Origin: DAOUAE01 sp034433795
GTDB taxonomy: Bacteria; Chloroflexota; UBA6077; FW602-bin22; DAOUAE01
Length of the DNA stretch: 64,000 nt
NCBI GenBank assembly: GCA_034433795.1
Contig: DAOUAE010000053.1
Location: forward strand, 27,111-91,110
Reading direction: 5' to 3'
A model generated the notes under the pieces. It was not told where the DNA came from. It worked only from the letters and a program-made list of their open reading frames with translations, and ran no database searches. The position numbers and the translations under genes are program-made. Position 1 is the first letter of the stretch, and each line of letters opens with the position of its first letter. Shown piece after piece: positions 10,382-17,547 of this stretch.

Positions 10382-10969
10382 ATGTTGCTTGAGAACATCT
10401 CGCTCCAGGACCGGGACCTGCTGGGCCGTCTCAGCCAGTACTTTGCCAGCATCGAGGCCCGGCTGCGCGAGGGCCAGGGCTGGGTGATCTTCAACGCCAA
10501 CCGTCAGCGGGCCGCGCGGATCACCCAGTTCGTCAGCGACCGTCTGGCCGAGTACCGACCGTTCATCTCCTACTATCTCGTGCCCTGGCGGGACTTCGCC
10601 CTCAACGCTTACATGCTCAAGGTCGAACTGCCCACCCACGCGCCCCAGCCGGTCGGGGGGACACAGGAGCCGCCCACGCCCGAGCAGCGCGAGTACCAGA
10701 TCGCCGGGCGCGTCTCCCACGATATGTTCTTCCAGATGCGCTTCTGCGACCTGCTGATCCTGAGCGATGTGCGTCCGGCCCATCCGCACGAGGTCGAGCA
10801 CCTGGTGACGGTTCTGACCGAACGCTACCGCCAGCGCCGGGCGGTCTTCCTGCTGACCCCGCGGATGCCCCACGAACTGGCGGCCGATTTCATCCGGCTG
10901 CAGGGCAGTCCGGAGGCCTGGCAGACCCTCTTCGAGCAGCTCTACCAGACCAACCTGATCGCGCTCTGA
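10382..10969 (+). CDS. Conserved-looking hypothetical protein, 195 aa
   Basis: I do not recognise a family. The protein is soluble, with no signal peptide or membrane helix. It has a mixed alpha/beta pattern: GWVIFNANRQRAARITQF near residue 34, SYYLVPWRDFALN near 62, the beta strand LLILSDV near 125, and AVFLLTPRMPHELAADF near 161. The alternation of hydrophobic strands and a LSD motif is reminiscent of a P-loop-type fold that lacks a clear Walker A, but this is only an impression. GGAGGGAGG lies 13 bases upstream of the ATG. A six-codon frame (GTG 10375 to TGA 10392) overlaps the start and may be chance. Confidence 0.7.
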   Translation: MLLENISLQDRDLLGRLSQYFASIEARLREGQGWVIFNANRQRAARITQFVSDRLAEYRPFISYYLVPWRDFALNAYMLKVELPTHAPQPVGGTQEPPTPEQREYQIAGRVSHDMFFQMRFCDLLILSDVRPAHPHEVEHLVTVLTERYRQRRAVFLLTPRMPHELAADFIRLQGSPEAWQTLFEQLYQTNLIAL

Positions 10970-11051
10970 CCGACGGTTGCCCACGGCACGAAATCTGCCC
11001 CGACGACGGCGGACGGCGGCGGCCGTCCAGAATCACCGCCGGAGGGGTGGC

Positions 11052-11591
11052 ATGGCCCACGTGACCGAAATCATCCGCCAGCGTCTCGGGGAGGTCGTCG
11101 AGAACCCGCTGCGCCTCGACCTGACGGCAGCGCGCCAGATCTGCGACTGGCTCAACCGGCACCTGGGCAGCGAGTACGTCCTCTACCACCAGTACAAGAA
11201 GCACCACTGGGTGGTCGCCGGGCCGGACTTCCGCGACCTGCACAAGCTCTTCGACAAGCACGCCGAGGCGGTCCGCGAGATGGCTGACGAGATCGCCGAG
11301 CGCATCACCTACCTCGGCGGCGTGCCGGTCAGCGGCCCGGCGCAGCTGGAACAGCACGCCTACGTCAAGCCGGAGCCCGAGGGCATCCTCGATCTGCGGC
11401 GGATGGTCGAGAACGATCTGGCCATCAACCAGGAGATCATCGTTCACGTCCGCCCGCACATCGGCCAGTGCGAGCAGTTGGGTGACCCCGGCACGGCTCA
11501 CCAGCTGCGGGAGTGGCTGGTGGTCCACGAGAAACTGGCCCACGAACTCCAGATGCTCCTGGAGAAGGTCAGCCTGACCAAGGGCTGGTGA
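11052..11591 (+). CDS. dps: Dps-family ferritin-like DNA-protection protein
   Basis: A four-helix ferritin-like protein of 179 residues. The family core is visible: YHQYKKHHWVVAGPDFRDLHKLFDKHAE, with the His, the LH and the later D/E residues of the ferroxidase site, then MADEIAERITYLGGVPV. Dps proteins oxidise and store iron and protect DNA under oxidative stress. Start chosen at ATG 11052 because GGAGGGG sits at 11041-11047; the open frame runs further upstream without a motif. The N-terminus lacks a long basic tail, so direct DNA binding is uncertain. The 3' end overlaps the convergent anmK by 23 bases. Confidence 0.88.
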   Translation: MAHVTEIIRQRLGEVVENPLRLDLTAARQICDWLNRHLGSEYVLYHQYKKHHWVVAGPDFRDLHKLFDKHAEAVREMADEIAERITYLGGVPVSGPAQLEQHAYVKPEPEGILDLRRMVENDLAINQEIIVHVRPHIGQCEQLGDPGTAHQLREWLVVHEKLAHELQMLLEKVSLTKGW

Positions 11592-12786
11592 CGAAGACCC
11601 AGGTCCGGGGCTCACGCCGCCGGCGGGCGATCCGGGCCAGGAGGGCGCGGTAGTTCCGTCCCGGGACGAGCGTCCCGGCCACCACCGCCCGCCGGGCGCC
11701 GGTGCAGCCCGGCAGGGTGTTGGGCCGGCCGTGCAGGGCCTGGTAGCCCAGGACCGCGAAGGCCAGCGCCTCCTTGGCCTGATCGGGCAGGCCAAACTCG
11801 GCGTGGGTCCGGACCCGGGCCGGAGCCAGGGCCGCCCGCAGCCAGGCCACCAGCGTTGGGTTGTGGCTGCCCCCGCCGCCCAGGATGACCTCGTCGACCG
11901 GCGGCAGGAAGCGCCGATAGGCCTCGGCGATGGAGCGAACGGTCAGCATGGTGGCCGTGGCCACGATGTCCTCGACCGGGAGACCGGCGGCCAGCTCCAG
12001 GAGCCGGGCGGCGTAGTGAGCCCCGAACCGCTCCCGCCCGGTCGTCTTGGGCGGGGGCTGCTGGAAGTACGGGTCGGCCAGGAGGCGGCTCAGGATCCGT
12101 TCGTCGGGCCGTCCCCGGGCCGCCAGCCGGCCGTCCCGGTCGCAGCGGAGAGCCCCGCCGGTCAGGCGCTCGACCACGGCGTCGATGACCATGTTGCCCG
12201 GGCCAGTGTCGAAGGCGAAGACCGCCTCCGGTCCGGCCCCCGGTGGGAGGACCGTGACGTTGGCGATCCCGCCGAGGTTCTGGATCGCCCGGCACCGCCG
12301 GCGGTCGCGGAAGAGGAGGTAGTCCACGTAGCTGACCAGCGGCGCGCCCAGGCCGCCGGCGGCGAGGTCGCGGGGCCGGAAATTGGCGACGGTGGTGAGG
12401 CCGGTGCGCTCGGCGATGACCGCCGGCTCGCCGATCTGGAGCGTTGCGCGCGGCCAGTCGGTCGGTCCGGCCTGGTGGAAGACGGTCTGGCCGTGAGAGG
12501 CGACGAGGTCAATGGCCTCGGGCTCCAGGCCGGCGGCCCGGATGGCCGCCAGCGCGGCCTGGGCGAAGGCCTCCCCCAGGAGCACATTGAGCCGGCAGAG
12601 GTGGTCGACCGTGCCGGTGGTTGGTGAGCACGCCCGAAAGACGGCGGCGCGCAGGTCCGCCGGATAGTCCTGGTGGACGAAGGCGCGAAGGGTGAGCCGG
12701 CAGCGCCCGCCCCGTTCGGCGAACTCCACCACGGCGGCGTCGACCCCGTCGGCCGAGGTCCCGGACATGAGCCCCACGACGATCAT
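11569..12786 (-). CDS. anmK: Anhydro-N-acetylmuramic acid kinase
   Basis: Phosphorylates and opens 1,6-anhydro-MurNAc to MurNAc-6-phosphate during cell-wall recycling. The 405-residue product has the family signature VGLMSGTSADGVDAAVVE at its N-terminus, ATLQIGEPAVIAERTG, the FDTGPGNMVIDAVV motif and the EVILGGGGSHNPTL segment near the C-terminus; all belong to the actin-like ATPase fold of AnmK. The presence of a murein-recycling enzyme fits a cell with peptidoglycan. Convergent with dps, divergent from thioredoxin. Confidence 0.95.
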   Translation of the reverse strand: MIVVGLMSGTSADGVDAAVVEFAERGGRCRLTLRAFVHQDYPADLRAAVFRACSPTTGTVDHLCRLNVLLGEAFAQAALAAIRAAGLEPEAIDLVASHGQTVFHQAGPTDWPRATLQIGEPAVIAERTGLTTVANFRPRDLAAGGLGAPLVSYVDYLLFRDRRRCRAIQNLGGIANVTVLPPGAGPEAVFAFDTGPGNMVIDAVVERLTGGALRCDRDGRLAARGRPDERILSRLLADPYFQQPPPKTTGRERFGAHYAARLLELAAGLPVEDIVATATMLTVRSIAEAYRRFLPPVDEVILGGGGSHNPTLVAWLRAALAPARVRTHAEFGLPDQAKEALAFAVLGYQALHGRPNTLPGCTGARRAVVAGTLVPGRNYRALLARIARRRREPRTWVFVTSPWSG

Positions 12787-12793
12787 GGGCGGT

Positions 12794-12823
12794 TCGACAG
12801 GCGTCGGGCCGGGTCGGTATAAT
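12794..12823 (+). promoter_or_regulatory. Promoter for thioredoxin gene
   Basis: A perfect -10 TATAAT (12818-12823) with a -35-like TCGACA (12794-12799), 18-base spacer. It lies in the gap between the divergent anmK and trx genes. The 5' untranslated leader of about 53 bases ends with a small hairpin (ACACC/GGTGT near 12866-12880) next to the start codon. Confidence 0.7.
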
Positions 12824-12882
12824 GATGCCGAAAGGCTGCTCGCACTGCGACCGGCCCGATTTTACACCACTGGGGTGTGAGA

Positions 12883-13224
12883 ATGGCCAACACCATCGCC
12901 GTCACCGACACGACCTTCGAGCAGGAGGTGCTGAAGGCCGAGGTCCCGGTCCTGGTCGACTTCTGGGCGACCTGGTGCGGTCCCTGCCGCATGCTGGCGC
13001 CGATCATCGAGGAGATCGCGCGGGAGCAGGCCGGGAAACTCAAGGTCGTGAAAGTCGATGTCGACGAAAACCCGCGGATCGCGCAGCAGTACGGCATTAT
13101 GAGCATCCCGACCCTGATCCTGTTCAAGGGCGGGAAGCCGGTCGAGCGACTGGTCGGCTATATGCCCAAGGCCCAGCTGCTGCGGAGTCTCCAGCCTCAT
13201 CTGGCGGCCGAGCCCAGGGCCTGA
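12883..13224 (+). CDS. trxA: Thioredoxin
   Basis: Small redox protein of 113 residues that reduces protein disulfides. The active site WCGPC sits in VLVDFWATWCGPCRMLAP, and the cis-proline loop in YGIMSIPTLILFKGG; both are standard for thioredoxin 1. Start set at ATG 12883 rather than the GTG two codons before. It has its own promoter and is followed by a long hairpin, so it is probably a single-gene unit. Confidence 0.96.
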   Translation: MANTIAVTDTTFEQEVLKAEVPVLVDFWATWCGPCRMLAPIIEEIAREQAGKLKVVKVDVDENPRIAQQYGIMSIPTLILFKGGKPVERLVGYMPKAQLLRSLQPHLAAEPRA

Positions 13225-13248
13225 CTGTCCGCTCACGGTGCTCCGTCG

Positions 13249-13303
13249 GCCCGCACCGCCACCTGCCCCCGCGGCCTTCGGCCCGGGAGTGATGGGTGCG
13301 GGC
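13249..13303 (+). terminator. Possible terminator downstream of thioredoxin
   Basis: GCCCGCACC at 13249-13257 pairs perfectly with GGTGCGGGC at 13295-13303, followed by GTTTGCTCTCT. The loop is long but holds a smaller hairpin (GGCC-TTC-GGCC). The T-tract is weak, so this could be a processed or Rho-assisted end. Confidence 0.4.
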
Positions 13304-13330
13304 GTTTGCTCTCTGGCGGCCGGGCGCGCG

Positions 13331-13729
13331 TCAGATCGCCATCACCTCGCGGATCTTGTCGGCGCCGAGGATCGTCGGGCTGACCGTGTCGATGCCCAGC
13401 ATATGGAAGGTCTCCTCGCGGATCGGGTCCTTGATCTGGCTGATCACCGTGGGGACCTTGAACACATGCTGAGCGATCTGCGAGGCCATCACATTGGTGT
13501 TATCGCCGGCGGTCAGGGCGATGAAGGCGTCGGCCTGTTCGATCCCGGCCCGGCGCAGGACATCCTCATCGATCCCCACGCCGACCACCACCGTGCCCTT
13601 GAAGTTCGGCGGGAGCCGGCGGAAGGCCTCCGGGTCGCGGTCGATGACGACGACCTCGTGCCCCTCGGCGTCGAGGAGTTCGGCCAGTTTGGCGCCGACG
13701 CGTCCGCAGCCCAGGATGATCACCCGCAT
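13331..13729 (-). CDS. TrkA-N (RCK N-terminal) NAD-binding domain protein
   Basis: The 132-residue product is a lone RCK_N/TrkA-N domain: MRVIILGCGRVGAKLAELL with the GxGxxG dinucleotide loop, VVVIDRDPEAF with the acidic residue that binds ribose, and ADAFIALTAGDNTNVMASQIA. Full-length KtrA or TrkA proteins also carry an RCK_C domain, which is missing. It is normally a gating subunit of a potassium channel or transporter, but no Trk/Ktr membrane gene is next to it. It is the last gene of a minus-strand set with two ABC ATPases. Confidence 0.88.
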   Translation of the reverse strand: MRVIILGCGRVGAKLAELLDAEGHEVVVIDRDPEAFRRLPPNFKGTVVVGVGIDEDVLRRAGIEQADAFIALTAGDNTNVMASQIAQHVFKVPTVISQIKDPIREETFHMLGIDTVSPTILGADKIREVMAI

Positions 13730-13738
13730 GGTCTCACC

Positions 13739-14455
13739 TCAGGTCCGCACGTCGCCCAGTTCCAGGGGCCGCTCGGCCAGCCGCAGCGTGCCATCCACCA
13801 TCTGGTAGGTGCGGTCGGCGATCTCGTAGATGAGCAGGTCGTGGGTGGCGATGATCACCGTCACCTTCTCCTGGGCGACGATCCGCCGGAAGAGCCGCAT
13901 GATCTGCAGACCGGTCACGCTGTCCAGTTCGCCGGTCGGCTCGTCGGCCAGGATGAGCGAGGGCCGGTTGGCCAGGGCCCGGGCGATGGCCACCCGCTGC
14001 TGCTCACCACCGGAGAGTTCGTAGGGACGGTGGTGCATCCGTTTGGCCAGGCCGACCAGCTCGAGCAGCTCAGCCGCCCGCCGCTGACGCTCCTTCCGGG
14101 GCACCCCGGCGATATGCATCGGCAGCTCCACGTTCTCAAAGGCCGAGAGAACCGGCAGGAGGGCGAACGATTGGAAGACAAACCCGATCTTGTGCCGGCG
14201 CAGTTCGGTCAGCTCCCGGTCGCTCAGGGCGTTCAGACTCTGGCCGTCGAGGTAGACCTCGCCCGAGGTCGGGCGGTCGAGCCCGCCGATGATATTGAGA
14301 AAGGTGGTCTTGCCCGAGCCCGAGCGTCCCATCAGGCCGATCAGCACCCCCTGCTCGACCTCAAGCGAGACCCCGCGCAGAGCGTGGACCTCCTCGCTGC
14401 CCATCGGATAGACACGGGTGACGTTGACCGCGCGGACGACTGGCTGCCCACTCAT
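13739..14455 (-). CDS. ABC transporter ATP-binding protein, LolD/MacB type
   Basis: The 238-residue ATPase has a Walker A GRSGSGKTT, Q-loop VFQSFALLPVLSAFENVELPM, signature LSGGEQQRVAIARAL, Walker B LILADEPTGELD and H-loop IATHD. The NVELPM segment is typical of the LolD/MacB (MacB_PCD/FtsX-type) transporter subfamily. Its ATG overlaps the stop of the upstream ATPase gene by four bases. No FtsX/MacB-like permease gene is adjacent, so the partner must be encoded elsewhere. Confidence 0.94.
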   Translation of the reverse strand: MSGQPVVRAVNVTRVYPMGSEEVHALRGVSLEVEQGVLIGLMGRSGSGKTTFLNIIGGLDRPTSGEVYLDGQSLNALSDRELTELRRHKIGFVFQSFALLPVLSAFENVELPMHIAGVPRKERQRRAAELLELVGLAKRMHHRPYELSGGEQQRVAIARALANRPSLILADEPTGELDSVTGLQIMRLFRRIVAQEKVTVIIATHDLLIYEIADRTYQMVDGTLRLAERPLELGDVRT

Positions 14456-15399
14456 CGCTGCGTGCTCTCGGTGACCGGTTTGATGATGATCTGGTTATCC
14501 ACCAGCTCCAGCACGACCTTGCCTTTGATGCCGAGTTTATCGCGGAACTCCTTGGGGATCTGCAGGCGTCCGGCCGAGTCCAGCACCACGAACTCATCGT
14601 GGGTTTCGCCGACGGCGATGGTCCGGCCGTCGTAGTCCTCCAGATTGATGTCCAGCCGCCGGATCAGCTCCGAACTGGTCTTTCCGTCGCGGATCGCCAC
14701 CACCCGGTCGACTTTGGCCATCACCCCGATATCGTGGGTGACGATGATGACCGTCGTGCCGTAGGTGTCGCGAATCTGCCGGAAGATCGCGAAGATCTGG
14801 TCGGCGGTGCGGGTATCGACCGAGCCGGTCGGCTCATCGGCCAGCAGCAGCGGCGGGCGGTTGGCCAGGGCGATGGCGATGGCCACCCGCTGCTGCTCAC
14901 CACCGGACAGAGTGGCCAGTTTGTGGTGCAGCCGGTGGCCCAGCCCGACCGCCTCCAGCAGCTCCCTGGCCCAGGCGGTGGCCTGGGGACCGCTCTTCCC
15001 GGCGATGAGCATCGGCAGTTCGACGTTCTCCAGCGCCGTCAGGTACGGGATGAGATTGCGGGCCGTCTGCTGCCAGACGAACCCCACCATCTCCCGTTTG
15101 TACTTCACCAGCTGACGGTCGGAGAGTTTCAGCAGATCGATGCCGCCGACGATCACCCGGCCGGCCGACGGGCGGTCCAGGCCGCCCAGGATGTTGAGGA
15201 GCGTGGTCTTGCCGCTCCCGCTGTTGCCGACGATGGCCATCAGTTCGCCCCGTCGGACTTCGAGGTCGAGGCCCTGGAGGGCGACCACCTCCAGTTCGGC
15301 CACTTTGTAGATCTTGACCAGGTTGTCGCAGATGATGAACGGGCCCTCAGCCTCCCGCTGCGCCACCGTGACGGCGGGAGCAGTCTCTTTGAGCGTCAT
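14452..15399 (-). CDS. ABC ATPase fused to a C-terminal SpoVT/AbrB-type domain
   Basis: Residues about 20-245 are a LolD/MacB-type ATPase: Walker A GNSGSGKTT, signature LSGGEQQRVAIAIAL, Walker B LLLADEPTGSVD, H-loop VTHD. The last roughly 55 residues then hold FVVLDSAGRLQIPKEFRDKL followed by KVVLELVDNQIIIKP, the swapped-hairpin AbrB/MazE fold. The fusion is continuous with no frame break. Start: an in-frame TTG at 15447 lies inside the promoter -10, so ATG 15399 is the sensible start (315 aa). The AbrB part may dimerise the ATPase or bind DNA; neither is shown. Coupled to the downstream ATPase and TrkA-N gene. Confidence 0.9.
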   Translation of the reverse strand: MTLKETAPAVTVAQREAEGPFIICDNLVKIYKVAELEVVALQGLDLEVRRGELMAIVGNSGSGKTTLLNILGGLDRPSAGRVIVGGIDLLKLSDRQLVKYKREMVGFVWQQTARNLIPYLTALENVELPMLIAGKSGPQATAWARELLEAVGLGHRLHHKLATLSGGEQQRVAIAIALANRPPLLLADEPTGSVDTRTADQIFAIFRQIRDTYGTTVIIVTHDIGVMAKVDRVVAIRDGKTSSELIRRLDINLEDYDGRTIAVGETHDEFVVLDSAGRLQIPKEFRDKLGIKGKVVLELVDNQIIIKPVTESTQR

Positions 15400-15446
15400 G
15401 GTGCTGGGCCTGCCTCCCACGAGATCTCGCCACGCTTTTCGGTCCA

Positions 15447-15475
15447 ATTGTAGGAGGCGAGGAGCCCAGCGTCAA
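15447..15475 (-). promoter_or_regulatory. Promoter for the ABC ATPase/TrkA-N operon
   Basis: On the minus strand TTGACG (15475-15470), a 17-base spacer and TACAAT (15452-15447). Near-consensus spacing. It places transcription start near 15440 and rules out the TTG at 15447 as start codon. Confidence 0.75.
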
Positions 15476-15535
15476 GCAATTGCGCCCGTGGAAGGCGCTT
15501 TTGACAAATTCCTGACGATCCCGCCCGCGGGCTGG

Positions 15536-16966
15536 TTACATGTCGACCGTCGCGTGACGCCCGAGGGCCGTCGGGTCGAGCGGAATGCCGTAATCGCGCG
15601 CCTTGGCCTCCAGCGTGGCCAGGTCAAGCCCCAGCAGGGCCGCCGCCAGCGCCGGGTTGTAGCTCGTCCGGGCCAGGGCCTCGATGATCAGGCGTCGTTC
15701 GAACTCCATCACCGCCTCGGCCAGGCGCAGCCGCCGTTCGAAGAACGTGTTCAGGTCCAGATGGGCGCGGGCGGCGCGGTCGACCGCCCGGTCCATCAGG
15801 ATAAGATGCTCGGGGGTGATGACGCCTCCCTGAGCCAGAACCACGGCCCGGGCGATGGTGTTCTCCAGTTCGCGCACATTGCCGGGCCAGTCGTGGGCCA
15901 TCAGCCGCTCCATCGCCTCGGGTGAGATCCGGGCGGGCGGTGCGGTCGGGCTCAGGCGGTGCTTGTCCAGAAAGTGCTCGACCAGCAGCGGGATATCCTC
16001 CCGCCGCTCCCGCAGCGGCGGGAGATGGATGCGGATAACGTTCAGCCGGTAGTAAAGGTCCTCGCGGAAGTTGCCCCTGGCGACCTCGGCCGCCAGGTCG
16101 CGATTGGTGGCGGCGATGACCCGGCAGTCCACCTTGATCGGGGTGGACCCGCCGACCCGCTCGAACTCTTTCTCCTGCAGCACACGCAGGAGTTTCTTCT
16201 GGGTGGCCAGGGTCATCTCGCCGATCTCGTCGAGGAAGATCGTGCCTTTGTGCGCCAGCTCAAAGCGACCTTTGCGCTGGGTATAGGCCGAGGTGAACGA
16301 GCCCTTCTCGTGGCCGAAGAGTTCGCTCTCCAGCAGCGTTTCGGGCAGGCTGGCGCAGCCGACTTTGACCAGGGGGCCGTTGCGGTAGGGCGAGTTTTGG
16401 TGGATCACCTCGGCCACCAGCTCCTTGCCCGTGCCGCTCTCGCCGGTGATGAGCACCGTGGCGTCGCTCTGGGCCACCCGGCCGATGATCTTGTAGACCT
16501 CGAGCATCCTGGGGCTGCGCCCGACGATCCGCTCGGCGGGGTCGCGGGGGGTGGTGGTCCGCCGGCTGTTCTTGACCTCCTGACTCAATTGGCGGTACTC
16601 GAGGTACCGGCGAACGGTGGCCAGCACCTCCTCCATATCGAAGGGCTTGGTCAGGTAGTCGTAGGCCCCGAGCTGGATCGCCCGGATGGCGTTACTGGAG
16701 GAACCGTAGGCGGTCATCACCACGACCCCGGTCTCGCTGCTGAGGTCTCGCAGCCGCTGCAGGACCTCCAGCCCGTTCAGCTCGGGCATCCGCATATCCA
16801 TCAGGATGAGGTCTGGCTGCGGCCCCTCCGGGTTCTGGCAGGCCGCCAGCACCGCGCTCCCGCTCGCCGCCTCGATGACGCGGTAGCCGTGGCTGCCCAG
16901 AAAGTCGCTCAGCATCGCCCGGATATCGGCATCGTCATCGGCGATCAGGATGGTCGCCCTCTCCAT
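15536..16966 (-). CDS. NtrC-like response regulator (REC-AAA+-Fis) with altered GAFTGA loop
   Basis: The 476-residue protein has a receiver domain (ILIADDDADIRAML, phospho-acceptor in LILMDMRMPELNG, VMTAYG, YDYLTKPF), a central AAA+ domain from about residue 145 (Walker A GESGTGKE, Walker B GTIFLDEIGEM, FREDLYYRLNV) and a C-terminal Fis-like helix-turn-helix (YNPALAAALLGLDLATLEAK). In true sigma-54 activators the loop reads GAFTGA; here it reads GSFTSA. Start at ATG 16966 with GGGGAG upstream. No kinase gene is adjacent. It may still remodel RNA polymerase, or act without sigma-54. Confidence 0.93.
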   Translation of the reverse strand: MERATILIADDDADIRAMLSDFLGSHGYRVIEAASGSAVLAACQNPEGPQPDLILMDMRMPELNGLEVLQRLRDLSSETGVVVMTAYGSSSNAIRAIQLGAYDYLTKPFDMEEVLATVRRYLEYRQLSQEVKNSRRTTTPRDPAERIVGRSPRMLEVYKIIGRVAQSDATVLITGESGTGKELVAEVIHQNSPYRNGPLVKVGCASLPETLLESELFGHEKGSFTSAYTQRKGRFELAHKGTIFLDEIGEMTLATQKKLLRVLQEKEFERVGGSTPIKVDCRVIAATNRDLAAEVARGNFREDLYYRLNVIRIHLPPLRERREDIPLLVEHFLDKHRLSPTAPPARISPEAMERLMAHDWPGNVRELENTIARAVVLAQGGVITPEHLILMDRAVDRAARAHLDLNTFFERRLRLAEAVMEFERRLIIEALARTSYNPALAAALLGLDLATLEAKARDYGIPLDPTALGRHATVDM

Positions 16967-17004
16967 ACGGCACTCCCCGTCGCGCCACCTCTCTCCAAGA
17001 CAAA

Positions 17005-17050
17005 AGGCCCCGCGACCGCACTCTCGTGCGCCAGCAGATCTCGGGGCCTG
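17005..17050 (-). promoter_or_regulatory. Structured 5' leader, possible attenuator, of the NtrC-like gene
   Basis: Read on the minus strand, AGGCCCCG (17049-17042) pairs with CGGGGCCT (17012-17005), and inside lies a second hairpin CGCAC-GAGA-GTGCG. The closing arm runs straight into TTTTG, so the whole resembles an intrinsic terminator. It begins at about the predicted transcription start and ends some 40 bases before the ATG. Confidence 0.5.
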
Positions 17051-17055
17051 TCTCA

Positions 17056-17085
17056 ATCATAGGCAACGCGGCGGGGGGCTGTCAA
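17056..17085 (-). promoter_or_regulatory. Promoter for the NtrC-like regulator
   Basis: On the minus strand a perfect -35 TTGACA (17085-17080), an 18-base spacer and -10 TATGAT (17061-17056). Transcription should start near 17049, immediately at the leader hairpin. Confidence 0.75.
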
Positions 17086-17203
17086 GAGGCGGCGCGCGGC
17101 CGGGAACGGACGGCGACAAGGGAACCCCTGCCGCCCAGGCCCGGCGCCGGCACCGCGCGGCCGCGCGGGACGGCGGCGACCGTCCCTTCGGCGGTTTCGC
17201 TTC

Positions 17204-17233
17204 TTGACAGTGGCCCGCTGGGTCGGGTATAGT
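17204..17233 (+). promoter_or_regulatory. Promoter for the T-box leader and thrS
   Basis: TTGACA (17204-17209), 18-base spacer, TATAGT (17228-17233). A consensus-like promoter right before the T-box RNA. Confidence 0.8.
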
Positions 17234-17239
17234 GTGAAT

Positions 17240-17468
17240 AGAAGAATCAGACAAAGGCGTGGAACAGGACGAGTAGCCAGGCCGTCGGCCAACAGAGACG
17301 GGAGACCAGCGGCTGAGAGTCTCCCGGGCTTGACTCTGGCGAAAACCCCCTGGGAGCCGCCGCCGGAACGGCCCGCAGGGCCCAGTATGGCGTGCCGGTG
17401 GCCACCGTTAGCGGCCCAACGAGCGCAGACCCGGTCCGGACCGGGTCTGAAGGTGGGTGGAACCGCGG
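17240..17468 (+). promoter_or_regulatory. T-box riboswitch (tRNA-Thr sensing) upstream of thrS
   Basis: The leader carries the T-box core AAGGTGGGTGGAACCGCGG at 17450-17468, which pairs with the tRNA acceptor end in the antiterminator. Upstream, stem I elements can be read: the GA-rich AGGACGAGTAG (17263-17273), the AGAGA/GGCTGAGAG distal loop pair between 17293 and 17319, and on the 3' side GAAAACCCCCTGGGAGCC with the probable Thr specifier ACC at 17345-17347. A perfect 22-base palindrome at 17427-17448 should form stem III. Uncharged tRNA-Thr binding would prevent termination at 17473-17508 and raise thrS expression. Confidence 0.92.
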
Positions 17469-17472
17469 GTTG

Positions 17473-17508
17473 ACGCCCCGTCCCATTGGGATGGGGCGTT
17501 TCTCTTTG
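17473..17508 (+). terminator. T-box-controlled intrinsic terminator
   Basis: ACGCCCCGTCCC (17473-17484), loop ATT, GGGATGGGGCGT (17488-17499), then TTCTCTTT. A 12-pair stem with one G-T pair. It competes with the antiterminator formed by the T-box sequence just before it. Confidence 0.88.
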
Positions 17509-17547
17509 GGGGTCTCGCCACACGCCGATGGAGACAAGGAGGAGACA

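Noticed and set aside
10375..10392. Six-codon frame overlapping the 10382 start, possible leader peptide
   Set aside because: Too short to support; no codon pattern or structure that would suggest attenuation.
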